Source of the DNA: Actinomycetes bacterium
GTDB taxonomy: Bacteria > Actinomycetota > Thermoleophilia > RBG-16-64-13
Length of the DNA stretch: 10,987 bases
NCBI GenBank assembly: GCA_021815245.1
Contig: JAKAHF010000027.1
Span: forward strand, 1-10,987
Reading direction: 5' to 3'
Position numbers and translations under genes: made by a program. The notes under the pieces were generated by a model. That model was not told the DNA's origin, did not search any database, and saw only the letters and a program-made list of their open reading frames with translations. Below, piece by piece: positions 1 through 6,155 of this stretch (positions are counted from its first letter, which is position 1; each line of letters starts with the position of its first letter).

Positions 1-639
1 CTTGAGCTTCCAGCCCGCCGTGCGTATGCCCAGGGTGGACGCGGCGCTCTCACTGCTCGACAGCGCCCGCAGGGCCCTTCCCCCGCGTGAAAGGAGTGAG
101 CGCTCGACGAGGACGACGATGACCAGAGCTACGACCCATATCAGGTAGTACTGGCTCCTGTACGAGGCGAACGTCCATCCGCCGACGCTGAACTTGGGTA
201 TGGAGACGACACCCACGTTGCCATCGAACCATTGCCGATGTTGCCGGACGACCACCACGAATATCTCGCCGAGCCCCAGTGTTGCGAGCGCAAGAAAGTA
301 GCCCTTGAGCTTGAGCATCGGCCGGCCCACAACGAGAGCCACGATGCTTGACAGAGCTGTGGCGGCGACGACCGCCGCCCAGGGGGCTAGCCCATAGTTG
401 ACGCTGAGAACCGCGGCCGCAAAGGCCCCTACTCCGAAGAAAGCGGCCTGGCCCAACGAGATCTGACCGGCTTGGCCCAAGAGCAGGCCCAGACCGAGGG
501 ACACGATCGCGTAGACTCCCGCGGTGCTCATCACCGTGAGTGCAAACCCACCGCCGAACAAGAACGGCCATACCGCGACAACCAGGACGAGCAGAACGCG
601 GCCGATGGTCCCTCTCGCCAGGGCTCGCTGGGGGCTCAT
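1..639 (-). CDS. livM: Branched-chain amino acid ABC transporter permease LivM (partial, 3' end outside window)
   Basis: Inner-membrane permease subunit of a LivHMGF-type importer, pairing with LivH to carry branched-chain amino acids or related compounds. The frame reads from ATG at 639 down to position 1 without a stop, giving 213 residues of a family usually near 300, so the C-terminal part is cut by the window edge. Visible family marks are hydrophobic segments at residues about 13-30 and 38-56, the motif GQAGQISLGQAAFFGVGA at 55-72, and the conserved stretch around LKGYFLALATLGLGEI at 111-126. The cytoplasmic coupling loop GRALRALSSSESAASTLGI follows at about 187-205. Its ATG overlaps the livH stop (ATGA), and a GGAGGAG ribosome site lies inside the end of livH, so translation is probably coupled. 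A longer open frame on the same strand (50-655) has no family resemblance and is a shadow. The ATPase genes livG and livF would be expected beyond the left edge. Confidence 0.93.
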   Translation of the reverse strand, partial: MSPQRALARGTIGRVLLVLVVAVWPFLFGGGFALTVMSTAGVYAIVSLGLGLLLGQAGQISLGQAAFFGVGAFAAAVLSVNYGLAPWAAVVAATALSSIVALVVGRPMLKLKGYFLALATLGLGEIFVVVVRQHRQWFDGNVGVVSIPKFSVGGWTFASYRSQYYLIWVVALVIVVLVERSLLSRGGRALRALSSSESAASTLGIRTAGWKLK

Positions 640-1520
640 GTCGTCTCCTCCACAAGAGAGGATCCCATCACTCCCGTGGGCCGGAAGTACATGACCAGGA
701 TCAGCAGAAGGAATGAGATCGCATCTTTATACCCAGACGGCAGCAGAGCAGCGCCGAACGTCTCAAAGATGCCGAGCAAGAGTCCGCCGACCAGGGCGCC
801 GGAACTCTTGCCCCAACCTCCCAGAACCGCCGCGATGAAGCCCTTGAACCCAAACGCGCTCCCCGAAGCGTAGTTCATCGGGGTCATGCCGGCGATAGCC
901 AGCCCGGCCGCCGCTCCTATCGCCGAAGAGATGATGAAAGCCCAGCTGATCATCGCCCGCCTCGATATTCCCACCAGGCTGGCCGCCATCGGGTCGGTGG
1001 CGGTGGCCGTCATCTTCTTGCCGAATGTAGTGCGGGTGTTGACGAGATAGAGAATCACGACGATCACCACCGTGACGAGCATCACCCAAACACCCTGCTG
1101 GGGAATGGACACGGAGGCGATCTTCCACGGCTTGTCCGATGTGAACGAGGGAAGCGTCTGTGGGTACCCGCCGCGAAGAACAAGCATGATGCCGCTGACG
1201 AGCGTCGCCACACCGAGTGTGGACATCAGTTGCGACACTACAAGCTCTTGACGGACGCGGTCGACGACCACTATGTAGACCATGACGCCGATTGCAGAGG
1301 TGATGGCTATGGCGATGATCACAGCCAACAGGTAGTTCATGTGCTCGTTGCGGATGAGCCACATGGAGATGAGTGCCCCCAGCATCGCGAAGACACCTTG
1401 GGCGAAATTGACTATGCCCGAGCATCGATAGATCGTCACGTAGCCAAGGGCGATGAGGCCGTACACCGACCCGACCACCACACCTGCGATAAGGTTCTGT
1501 ATGAACTCGGTGACTGACAT
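636..1520 (-). CDS. livH: Branched-chain amino acid ABC transporter permease LivH
   Basis: The 294-residue integral membrane permease matches the usual LivH length. It opens with a hydrophobic helix (about 9-30) and then the family signature SGIVNFAQGVFAMLGA at 34-49. Several further membrane segments follow. The cytoplasmic loop GKKMTATATDPMAASLVGISRR, about two thirds along, is where the ATPase subunits normally dock, and the glycine-rich GFKGFIAAVLGGWGKSSGALVGG follows it. The ATG at 1520 is preceded by a purine-rich GCGAGAGG site. The gene starts 35 nt after the binding-protein stop and overlaps livM by four bases, so the three genes form one operon. Substrate specificity cannot be read from the permease: branched-chain amino acids are the default, but urea, short-chain amides or aromatic acids are also moved by this family. 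Confidence 0.95.
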   Translation of the reverse strand: MSVTEFIQNLIAGVVVGSVYGLIALGYVTIYRCSGIVNFAQGVFAMLGALISMWLIRNEHMNYLLAVIIAIAITSAIGVMVYIVVVDRVRQELVVSQLMSTLGVATLVSGIMLVLRGGYPQTLPSFTSDKPWKIASVSIPQQGVWVMLVTVVIVVILYLVNTRTTFGKKMTATATDPMAASLVGISRRAMISWAFIISSAIGAAAGLAIAGMTPMNYASGSAFGFKGFIAAVLGGWGKSSGALVGGLLLGIFETFGAALLPSGYKDAISFLLLILVMYFRPTGVMGSSLVEETT

Positions 1521-1555
1521 GTACGGCCTCTCGCCTTTGTCGATCTACCGCTCGG

Positions 1556-2872
1556 CTACTGGAGCTTCAGCTCGACGAACTGCATCCCCTCGATGACCAT
1601 CGGGACATATGTCCCAAACGGCGCGCTGGAGTTGCTGCCGGGCTGCACCGTGCGGTCGGCGTACGGCGTCAGGAAGCCCTTGGTCGAGGCGATCGCGTCG
1701 CGCAACTTCACTCGGTCGGGACCCGAGGTCTCCAAGGCGTGGGCCAACCAGCGAACGATATCGGCGCCAACGACGGCAACGGCCCCGGGCACCTTGCCGA
1801 ATTTCGCCTGGTAGCGATTGCTGAAGTCAAGGATCATCGCCTTCTGTGGGTCGCTATCCGGCAGCCAGGAGACCGCGACGACTTTGGCGCCCGGGAGCAT
1901 AAGGCCGTTCAGTTCGTCGCCGCCCATGGCTAGGGTGGACCAATCCGCCGCCACTCCGTAGGCCACCATCGGTAGATCGATGCCGGCGGCTGCCGCCGCT
2001 TTCCGGAAGGAACTGACGTAGTTGGGATAGATATTGACTGCGATGCTGTCGGCGCCCGTGCTCTCGATAAGGGCTTTGAGCTTGTTGACCTGAGGAGTAA
2101 CGTCCATGGCTCCCGGGTCGATGGTGTCCGAAAGGAGTGTTGCCTGCAAACCAGCTGCTTTTGCCTGCTCGATCAGGAAGTTCGAGACACTCAGCGCATA
2201 GGGATCGTTCTGCGAGATGATGGCAATGTTCTTCAGGCCCTTGCCCTGGAAGATCTGCAACATGGATTGCGCGTCGATGTCCTGATAGAGAGCGCCGTAG
2301 AAGGTGAACTTGGGATTCAACTCTTGAACGGCTGGGATGCCAGGTCCCTCGGTGATGTAGGTAACCTGCTTCTCATCGGCTAGAGGCTGGGTGGCCGGGA
2401 GTAGGTATGGGAATACGGGGCCGATGATAGCCAGTATCTCCGGATCATCCGCGAGTTTCGTGAATCCCGCCACCGCCTTGGCAGGGTCTCCCGCATCGTC
2501 CTCAACGACAAGCTCGAGCGGGTGGCCGTTCACGCCGCCATTGGCGTTGATCAGTTCTATCTCCATGTTGGCCGTGTCAACGAGGTCCTTGCCCAGGAAG
2601 CCAAAATCACCAGACATGGTGTTTAGAACGCCGATCTTGTAGGGAGTGCCGGTGGCCGGACCGCCGGTCTGCGATGTCGGCGTGGTATCGCTGCTGCTTA
2701 CCCCCGAGGTGCTGGGCGGAGCGGTCGAAGCACCGGTCGTTGTCTGAGTTGTCGGCAGCGTCGTGGTCGTCGTTTCGTCCGACCCGCAAGCCGCTACGGC
2801 AAGGAGTGTGAACAGGAGCAGCGCCAGAAGCGCCGCGACGCCGACGAAAGTGGTAGTTCCGAGTCTGCGCAT
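1556..2872 (-). CDS. ABC transporter substrate-binding lipoprotein, LivK-like (Peripla_BP_6 family)
   Basis: Extracytoplasmic receptor that captures the solute for the LivHM permease. From ATG 2872 it is 438 residues. It has a signal peptide of the MRRLG type, a hydrophobic core (9-25) and a lipobox LAVAAC with Cys29 as the lipidation site. A Thr/Ser-rich linker (about 31-76) holds the mature domain off the membrane, a style common in Actinobacteria. The mature part starts TPYKIGVLNTMSGDFGFLGK, typical of type-1 periplasmic folds, and contains GGVNGHPLELVVEDDAGDPAKA and IAIISQNDPYALSVSNF. This start is chosen because AGGAGG (2879-2884) sits 6 nt before it; in-frame ATG 2890 and TTG 2902 lie upstream of that site and are rejected. 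The gene is first in the operon and is driven by the promoter near 3040-3067. The ligand is unknown; fatty-acid-type TetR regulators nearby leave room for something other than leucine. Confidence 0.93.
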   Translation of the reverse strand: MRRLGTTTFVGVAALLALLLFTLLAVAACGSDETTTTTLPTTQTTTGASTAPPSTSGVSSSDTTPTSQTGGPATGTPYKIGVLNTMSGDFGFLGKDLVDTANMEIELINANGGVNGHPLELVVEDDAGDPAKAVAGFTKLADDPEILAIIGPVFPYLLPATQPLADEKQVTYITEGPGIPAVQELNPKFTFYGALYQDIDAQSMLQIFQGKGLKNIAIISQNDPYALSVSNFLIEQAKAAGLQATLLSDTIDPGAMDVTPQVNKLKALIESTGADSIAVNIYPNYVSSFRKAAAAAGIDLPMVAYGVAADWSTLAMGGDELNGLMLPGAKVVAVSWLPDSDPQKAMILDFSNRYQAKFGKVPGAVAVVGADIVRWLAHALETSGPDRVKLRDAIASTKGFLTPYADRTVQPGSNSSAPFGTYVPMVIEGMQFVELKLQ

Positions 2873-2878
2873 TATCGC

Positions 2879-2884
2879 CCTCCT
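2879..2884 (-). promoter_or_regulatory. Strong ribosome binding site of the binding-protein gene
   Basis: The minus strand reads AGGAGG here, followed by six bases and then ATG at 2872. It decides the start codon, because two further in-frame initiation codons (2890 and 2902) lie at or upstream of it. Confidence 0.85.
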
Positions 2885-3004
2885 AAGCATGGATGATTCC
2901 AACCAGCCAACGGACTTGATTGCCTACTCGAGCATCACCTCCCTTGGCTCCTGTGACGAAGCGGACGGGCCGAGCAAGAGCCAAAGCACAGAGCAACGAC
3001 GCAA

Positions 3005-3038
3005 TTCGAACACTCGTTCAATTGAACGGGTGTTCGAA
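3005..3038. promoter_or_regulatory. 34-nt near-perfect palindrome, probable TetR operator of the importer operon
   Basis: The arms TTCGAACAC (3005-3013) and GTGTTCGAA (3030-3038) enclose CGTTCAATTGAACG (3015-3028). The whole is a two-fold palindrome centred between 3021 and 3022 with one mismatch (3014/3029). On the minus strand it begins one base after the -10 box, so it covers the expected start site, which fits steric repression. The size suits binding by one or two TetR dimers. A degenerate copy lies at 3911-3944 before tetR1. Binding by the neighbouring regulators is inferred. Confidence 0.8.
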
Positions 3039-3067
3039 ACGGTAGCAGGTGGATATCCGGGTGTCAA
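3039..3067 (-). promoter_or_regulatory. Promoter of the importer operon
   Basis: On the minus strand a perfect -35 TTGACA (3067-3062) is followed by a 17-nt spacer and TACCGT (3044-3039), a TAnnnT -10 box acceptable for actinobacterial primary sigma factor. The start would fall near 3032, inside the palindrome. Confidence 0.65.
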
Positions 3068-3101
3068 CAGGGAGTTTTGGGAGGCCCCAAAGAGGTCCCT
3101 G
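3068..3101 (-). terminator. Nested hairpin between tetR1 and the importer promoter
   Basis: The outer arms CAGGGA (3068-3073) and TCCCTG (3096-3101) enclose the inner arms TTTGGG (3076-3081) and CCCAAA (3086-3091) with a four-base loop. It lies 100 nt past the tetR1 stop and directly before the importer -35 box, so it could end tetR1 transcription. There is no T-tract after it, so it may instead be a protein site or chance. Confidence 0.3.
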
Positions 3102-3200
3102 CGGGGCGGGACGCTAAGCCTGGAAGCGGGCTAGGAGGAGAGGGCCGAAAGACCCGAGCCGGCACTGACCATCGGCGACGCCACGGCTCTTCCCGGTCTG

Positions 3201-3869
3201 CTAGATCTCTTCTCCGTCCGGCGGGACGGAACGGTCGTCCGAAGACGGAACGGCATAGACCGCGAGGAGACGATGTAGGAGCCGTTGAGACACGCCATCG
3301 GTGAGGAATTCCTCAGCGCCCATCAGAAACGCGACATCTTCTCCCCAAGCATGCATCAGGATGCAGCGAGCGATTTCCCTCGAATCCGCGTCACTCCGAA
3401 TGGTTCCCTCGCGTTTGCCCTCTTCGGCATACTCGGCTAGCCGGTCGAGGTAGACCTCTCTTTTGGTGGAAATGGCGGCCGTGAGGCTCTCGTCCCGGTT
3501 ACTGGAGATCATTTGGTAGAACGGGCGGAGGAAGGTGTTGCGCGCCGAAAGCGTCCACGTCGAGTGAGCCCGGCCGATTGCCTCGAGACGTTCCGGCGCA
3601 TTCTCCGCCCGCGGCTTCGTGATCCAGTCGGCGGCGGTTTCGTCGATCGCATCCATGGCGGCCCGTAGCAACGCTTCATGGTTGGGGAAGTGGTAGTAGA
3701 GGGCGCTCTTGGACATCCCCACGGCATCGGCTATGCGCGAGATACTCGTGCCCGCGATGCCGTGCTCGGCCAGCAGCCTGACGGTGACGTCGACGATCTC
3801 CCGCTGCCGCTCGGGCTTCGCCTTGAGCGTGCGCTTCTTGGTGTGCTCGGTTCGTGGAGCTTGTGCCAT
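3201..3869 (-). CDS. TetR/AcrR-family transcriptional regulator (first of two paralogs)
   Basis: A 222-residue repressor-type protein. After a basic tail (1-19), the DNA-binding domain runs from RQREIVDV at 21 through the helix-turn-helix TSISRIADAVGMSKSALYYHF at about 41-61. The variable C-terminal helical domain would bind an effector. ATG 3869 is preferred over the upstream in-frame ATG 3887 because the protein then aligns residue for residue with its paralog's MPPTAR start. Over residues 20-70 the two share 41 of 51 residues. Its promoter at 3944-3972 carries a TTCGA-bounded site like the one at the importer promoter, so autoregulation plus importer repression is the likely role. The effector is unknown; it could be the imported solute or a CoA derivative of it. 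Confidence 0.93.
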   Translation of the reverse strand: MAQAPRTEHTKKRTLKAKPERQREIVDVTVRLLAEHGIAGTSISRIADAVGMSKSALYYHFPNHEALLRAAMDAIDETAADWITKPRAENAPERLEAIGRAHSTWTLSARNTFLRPFYQMISSNRDESLTAAISTKREVYLDRLAEYAEEGKREGTIRSDADSREIARCILMHAWGEDVAFLMGAEEFLTDGVSQRLLHRLLAVYAVPSSDDRSVPPDGEEI

Positions 3870-3910
3870 GACGCGATTATCCCCCATCCAGCAGAGGGGC
3901 GCATATCCAA

Positions 3911-3944
3911 TTCGAATACTCGTTCAAATCGAGGAGCACTCGAA
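3911..3944. promoter_or_regulatory. Second, imperfect 34-nt TetR-type operator before tetR1
   Basis: The same length and ends (TTCGAA to TCGAA) as the palindrome at 3005-3038, with the first half TTCGAATACTCGTTCAA differing from it at one position in 17. The second half is more degenerate; 11 of 17 base pairs obey two-fold symmetry. On the minus strand its first base is the last base of the -10 box, so it too covers the start site. Confidence 0.7.
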
Positions 3945-3972
3945 CCCTAGCAAGCAGTGGAGTGCTTGTCAA
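3944..3972 (-). promoter_or_regulatory. Promoter of tetR1
   Basis: On the minus strand a perfect -35 TTGACA (3972-3967) overlaps the stop codon of the upstream tetR2. A 17-nt spacer follows, then -10 TAGGGT (3949-3944). The layout repeats the importer promoter almost base for base. Confidence 0.65.
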
Positions 3973-4601
3973 ACAGGCGAGACGAAGTATGGCTCCAACA
4001 GACGATGAAGCAGCCGCTGCGACTCACCCTCAGTTATGAACTCGAAGTCACCCTGTAGAGCCGCGACGTCTTCGCCCCACAGGAAGAGGAACACGCACCA
4101 TGCCAGCTCCCTGGAATCGACGTCATTGCGGATGGTCCCCTCCCGCTTGCCCTCTTCTGCAAACTCGATCACGCGCTGGAAGAGATCATCCTTTGTCGCG
4201 CGGACAAGCGAGTTGAGAGCGCTGTCCTGGCCGCTCGCGATCAGCTGGTAGAGCGGCCGCAGGAACGAATTCCGCACGGAAAGGGCCCATTTCGCGTGAG
4301 CCTCGCCCATTGCCAGCAGACTGGAGGGCACATCCCCGCCGGAGGATTCTGTGAACCACGATGTGGCCACCGTATTCATCTCAGTGAGCGCGACCACCAG
4401 CAGTGCTTCGTGATTCGGAAAATGGTAGTAGAGGGCGCCTTTGGACATCCCGACACGTTCCGCGATGCGCGACACACTCGTTCCGTCGATGCCGTGCTCG
4501 TGTAGCAGTTGGATCGTTACGTCGACGATTTCGCGTTGTCGCTCGGCCGTGGTCTTGAGGACACGCTTCTTCCTGCGCTTGGTTCGTGCGGTCGGTGGCA
4601 T
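3969..4601 (-). CDS. TetR/AcrR-family transcriptional regulator (second paralog)
   Basis: A 210-residue regulator. It has a basic N-terminus (RTKRRKKR at 6-13), the domain entry RQREIVDV at 21, and the helix-turn-helix TSVSRIAERVGMSKGALYYHF at 41-61. The recognition helix differs from the neighbour's at one position (Gly for Ser), so both may read the same operator. The effector-binding half is more diverged but keeps shared blocks (SFLRPLYQL, EFAEEGKREGTIRND, WGEDVAAL, GESQRLLHRLLEPY), so the pair arose by tandem duplication. ATG 4601 is preferred over TTG 4640 because it matches the paralog's start; the ribosome site (GAGAT) is weak. It is divergent from the membrane-protein gene at 4727, with 125 nt between them. 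Confidence 0.92.
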   Translation of the reverse strand: MPPTARTKRRKKRVLKTTAERQREIVDVTIQLLHEHGIDGTSVSRIAERVGMSKGALYYHFPNHEALLVVALTEMNTVATSWFTESSGGDVPSSLLAMGEAHAKWALSVRNSFLRPLYQLIASGQDSALNSLVRATKDDLFQRVIEFAEEGKREGTIRNDVDSRELAWCVFLFLWGEDVAALQGDFEFITEGESQRLLHRLLEPYFVSPV

Positions 4602-4661
4602 GATCTCATTGTGCCACAAGCAGGAGCGAGACCTTGACAACCTACCCTGGGTTTCGCGGGC

Positions 4662-4667
4662 TATAGT
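4662..4667 (+). promoter_or_regulatory. Possible -10 box for the membrane-protein gene
   Basis: TATAGT lies 59 nt before the ATG at 4727. A perfect TTGACA is present at 4634-4639, but the spacing of 22 nt is too long for a normal pair, so only the -10 is proposed. Confidence 0.3.
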
Positions 4668-4679
4668 CCCGCTTCCCGC

Positions 4680-4701
4680 CTGTCGATATCAGGCTCGACA
4701 G
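4680..4701. repeat. Inverted repeat in the divergent tetR2 / membrane-protein intergenic region
   Basis: CTGTCGA (4680-4686) and TCGACAG (4695-4701) are perfect 7-nt arms around an 8-nt spacer. It may be an operator or a leader hairpin for the gene at 4727. It does not match the 34-nt TTCGA operators. Confidence 0.45.
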
Positions 4702-4726
4702 CATCATTCGGCAACCGGGGGGCAGC

Positions 4727-6010
4727 ATGGCCGAGCAAACGAAGAAGACTCTACTGGGCACCGGCAGAGACGTCGATGTCTCGCTCGTGGCGGGCGCCCA
4801 CGAGTTTCTCGTGCAGCTACTGGGCGGCGCTCCAATCAAGTCCGGCGCTGCTACTCTTCGCGTCGTTCGGAACGCTGCCGGCCAACCGTTTGTGGCCGTC
4901 ATTATCGGCAACAAACACGTCGGCTTTCTGTCTGGCGCCGACGCGCAACCGCTGCTTCCGACCCTCGCCGACGTGGAGCGACATGCCGCGATAGCCGTGG
5001 CCCAAGCGACCCTCAAGGCCTCCCCAGACGACCGGCTGGCACCCGTGCTCAAGCTCAGCCTCGCCGATCGTGAGCACCTTCTGAACAAGCAACAGACGGC
5101 GCCATCTGCGCAGCCCGCTCAGCCGCGGCCCGTGCCGACGCAACCCGTGCCGGCGCCGCGTGTGCCGGCGCCACGTGTGCCGGCGCAACCGGCACCCCCA
5201 CAACCAGCATCTCCACATCCGGCGCTCTTCGTATCTGCCGCTTCAGCTACACCCAACCAGCAGAGACCGAGCGTGATGGGGACGCAATTGCCGCCCGCGA
5301 CGCCACGCCCAACCGCGACGCCACGCCCAACCACTCCAACCCAACGCTCCAAGAGGCCACGTGGCTGGTGGGGGGTCCGAACCGGCGCTCAGAAGACGGG
5401 GGTAGTCGCCGGCATCCTCGTCCTGATCGTCGCGACCATTGGCGCAGCATGGGTTTCTTCGGGGAGCAACGAGCTTGACCAGACCAGGGCTCTGGTGGTC
5501 GCCGCTTCGACCACGACCACGGCTCACGCACAGGTGGAGACCACCACCCTTGTCTCACTGACTACCACGACCGCGGTCATGGCCCTCGTCGGCACGACCC
5601 AGACCACCCCCGCGGCCGAAGTCCCGACCAGCACGACTCCGATCACCGCCGCCAGCGAAGCTGTGACCAGCACGACTCAGTCAACCACGAGCACCGAATC
5701 GCCAACCACAGAACCCGCCGCCCAGATGTGGCTGGAGATCGTCGATCTGACTTCGCCGGTCTCTCCGAACAGCCAGGCGACACTCGTTGCCAAGACCCTG
5801 CCCGGGGCCGACTGCACGATCACCGTCCTCTACAAGTCGGGACCGAGCAAAGCACAGGGCCTTGAGCCCACGCGGGCCGACGGCAACGGCAACGTCTCCT
5901 GGACCTGGAAGATCGGACCAAAGACGACTCCCGGAAGCTGGAAAGTTACGGTGAGCGCGTCCCTGGGTGGCAAGAACGTCCAGCAAGTCGCAGCCTTGGT
6001 CGTCCAGTAG
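4727..6010 (+). CDS. Single-pass membrane protein: cytoplasmic domain, Pro-rich and Thr-rich linkers, extracytoplasmic beta domain
   Basis: I do not recognise a named family for this 427-residue protein. Residues 1-120 are a compact cytoplasmic domain. The part around PFVAVIIGNKHVGFLSGADAQPLLPTL (54-80) recalls a HIRAN-type fold, but only weakly. Residues 125-210 are Pro-rich with VPAPR and ATPRPT repeats. A basic stretch precedes one transmembrane helix (about 225-243, GVVAGILVLIVATIGAAWV), giving an inside-to-outside orientation. Residues 255-333 are Thr/Ser-rich, like cell-wall-spanning linkers. The tail 334-427 (SPNSQATLVAKTLPGADCTITV, then NGNVSWTWKIGPKTTPGSWKVTV) looks like an all-beta Ig-like module found at the ends of surface proteins. 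GGGGGG four bases before ATG 4727 supports the start. A role in sensing or wall anchoring is possible but unproven. The neighbours give no clear clue. Confidence 0.85.
   Translation: MAEQTKKTLLGTGRDVDVSLVAGAHEFLVQLLGGAPIKSGAATLRVVRNAAGQPFVAVIIGNKHVGFLSGADAQPLLPTLADVERHAAIAVAQATLKASPDDRLAPVLKLSLADREHLLNKQQTAPSAQPAQPRPVPTQPVPAPRVPAPRVPAQPAPPQPASPHPALFVSAASATPNQQRPSVMGTQLPPATPRPTATPRPTTPTQRSKRPRGWWGVRTGAQKTGVVAGILVLIVATIGAAWVSSGSNELDQTRALVVAASTTTTAHAQVETTTLVSLTTTTAVMALVGTTQTTPAAEVPTSTTPITAASEAVTSTTQSTTSTESPTTEPAAQMWLEIVDLTSPVSPNSQATLVAKTLPGADCTITVLYKSGPSKAQGLEPTRADGNGNVSWTWKIGPKTTPGSWKVTVSASLGGKNVQQVAALVVQ
5132..5191 (+). repeat. 15-nt in-frame tandem repeat (VPAPR-like), four copies
   Basis: Four consecutive 15-nt units beginning GTGCCG encode VPTQP, VPAPR, VPAPR and VPAQP. 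The two central units differ by one base. The length keeps the frame, so expansion or contraction would only change linker length. Confidence 0.75.
5297..5332 (+). repeat. Exact 18-nt tandem duplication (ATPRPT twice)
   Basis: GCGACGCCACGCCCAACC occurs twice without a gap and without a mismatch in the Pro-rich linker, which suggests a recent slippage event. Confidence 0.85.
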
Positions 6011-6025
6011 CAGCCGGCTGGCTGC
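6010..6025 (+). terminator. Hairpin at the stop codon of the membrane-protein gene
   Basis: GCAGCC (6010-6015) and GGCTGC (6020-6025) form a perfect 6-bp stem with a GGCT loop, starting on the last base of the stop codon. No T-tract follows, so termination is uncertain. Confidence 0.3.
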
Positions 6026-6088
6026 GCCGAGCCCAGACCAAAGTCGCAGTGCTGCTTTCGTGATCCCGAGTAAGGTCTCTCCAGCCGG

Positions 6089-6117
6089 TTGACTCCGACC
6101 CCGGCGCCGGATAGTCT
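6089..6117 (+). promoter_or_regulatory. Promoter of the first toxin-antitoxin operon
   Basis: -35 TTGACT (6089-6094), a 17-nt spacer and -10 TAGTCT (6112-6117). Transcription would start near 6124, inside the repeated ATGGTT sites. Confidence 0.6.
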
Positions 6118-6119
6118 AG

Positions 6120-6143
6120 AACCATTATGGTTTCTTTATGGTT
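6120..6143. promoter_or_regulatory. Probable antitoxin operator: AACCAT/ATGGTT palindrome plus repeated half-site
   Basis: AACCAT-T-ATGGTT (6120-6132) is a perfect palindrome. The 8-nt TTATGGTT occurs at 6125-6132 and again at 6136-6143, 11 bp apart, about one helical turn. Ribbon-helix-helix antitoxins bind such arrays next to their own promoters. Binding here is inferred from position. Confidence 0.55.
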
Positions 6144-6155
6144 GGAGGGAGAGGG

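Larger units (their letters stand above)
2873..3200. other. Intergenic regulatory region between the importer operon and tetR1
   Basis: This 328-nt stretch has no convincing gene on either strand. It holds a promoter (3039-3067), a 34-nt palindrome (3005-3038) and a nested hairpin (3068-3101). The inferred leader is about 160 nt. Within it lies an anti-Shine-Dalgarno-like GGAGGTGAT (minus strand, 2942-2934), overlapped by a three-codon ATG-CTC-GAG-TAG. The purine-rich part 3105-3200 shows nothing further. Confidence 0.7.

Noticed and set aside
50..655. 201-residue open frame on the minus strand overlapping the left edge
   Set aside because: The adjacent frame encodes clear LivM motifs from ATG 639 to the window edge; this one is Arg-rich, lacks any family look and is a shadow.
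2763..3134. Plus-strand open frame across the importer promoter region
   Set aside because: It runs antisense over the lipoprotein signal region and through the promoter and palindrome, with no ribosome site or recognisable product.
4634..4667. TTGACA and TATAGT taken together as one plus-strand promoter
   Set aside because: The spacer would be 22 nt, outside the usual 16-19 range; only the -10 is kept as a weak call.
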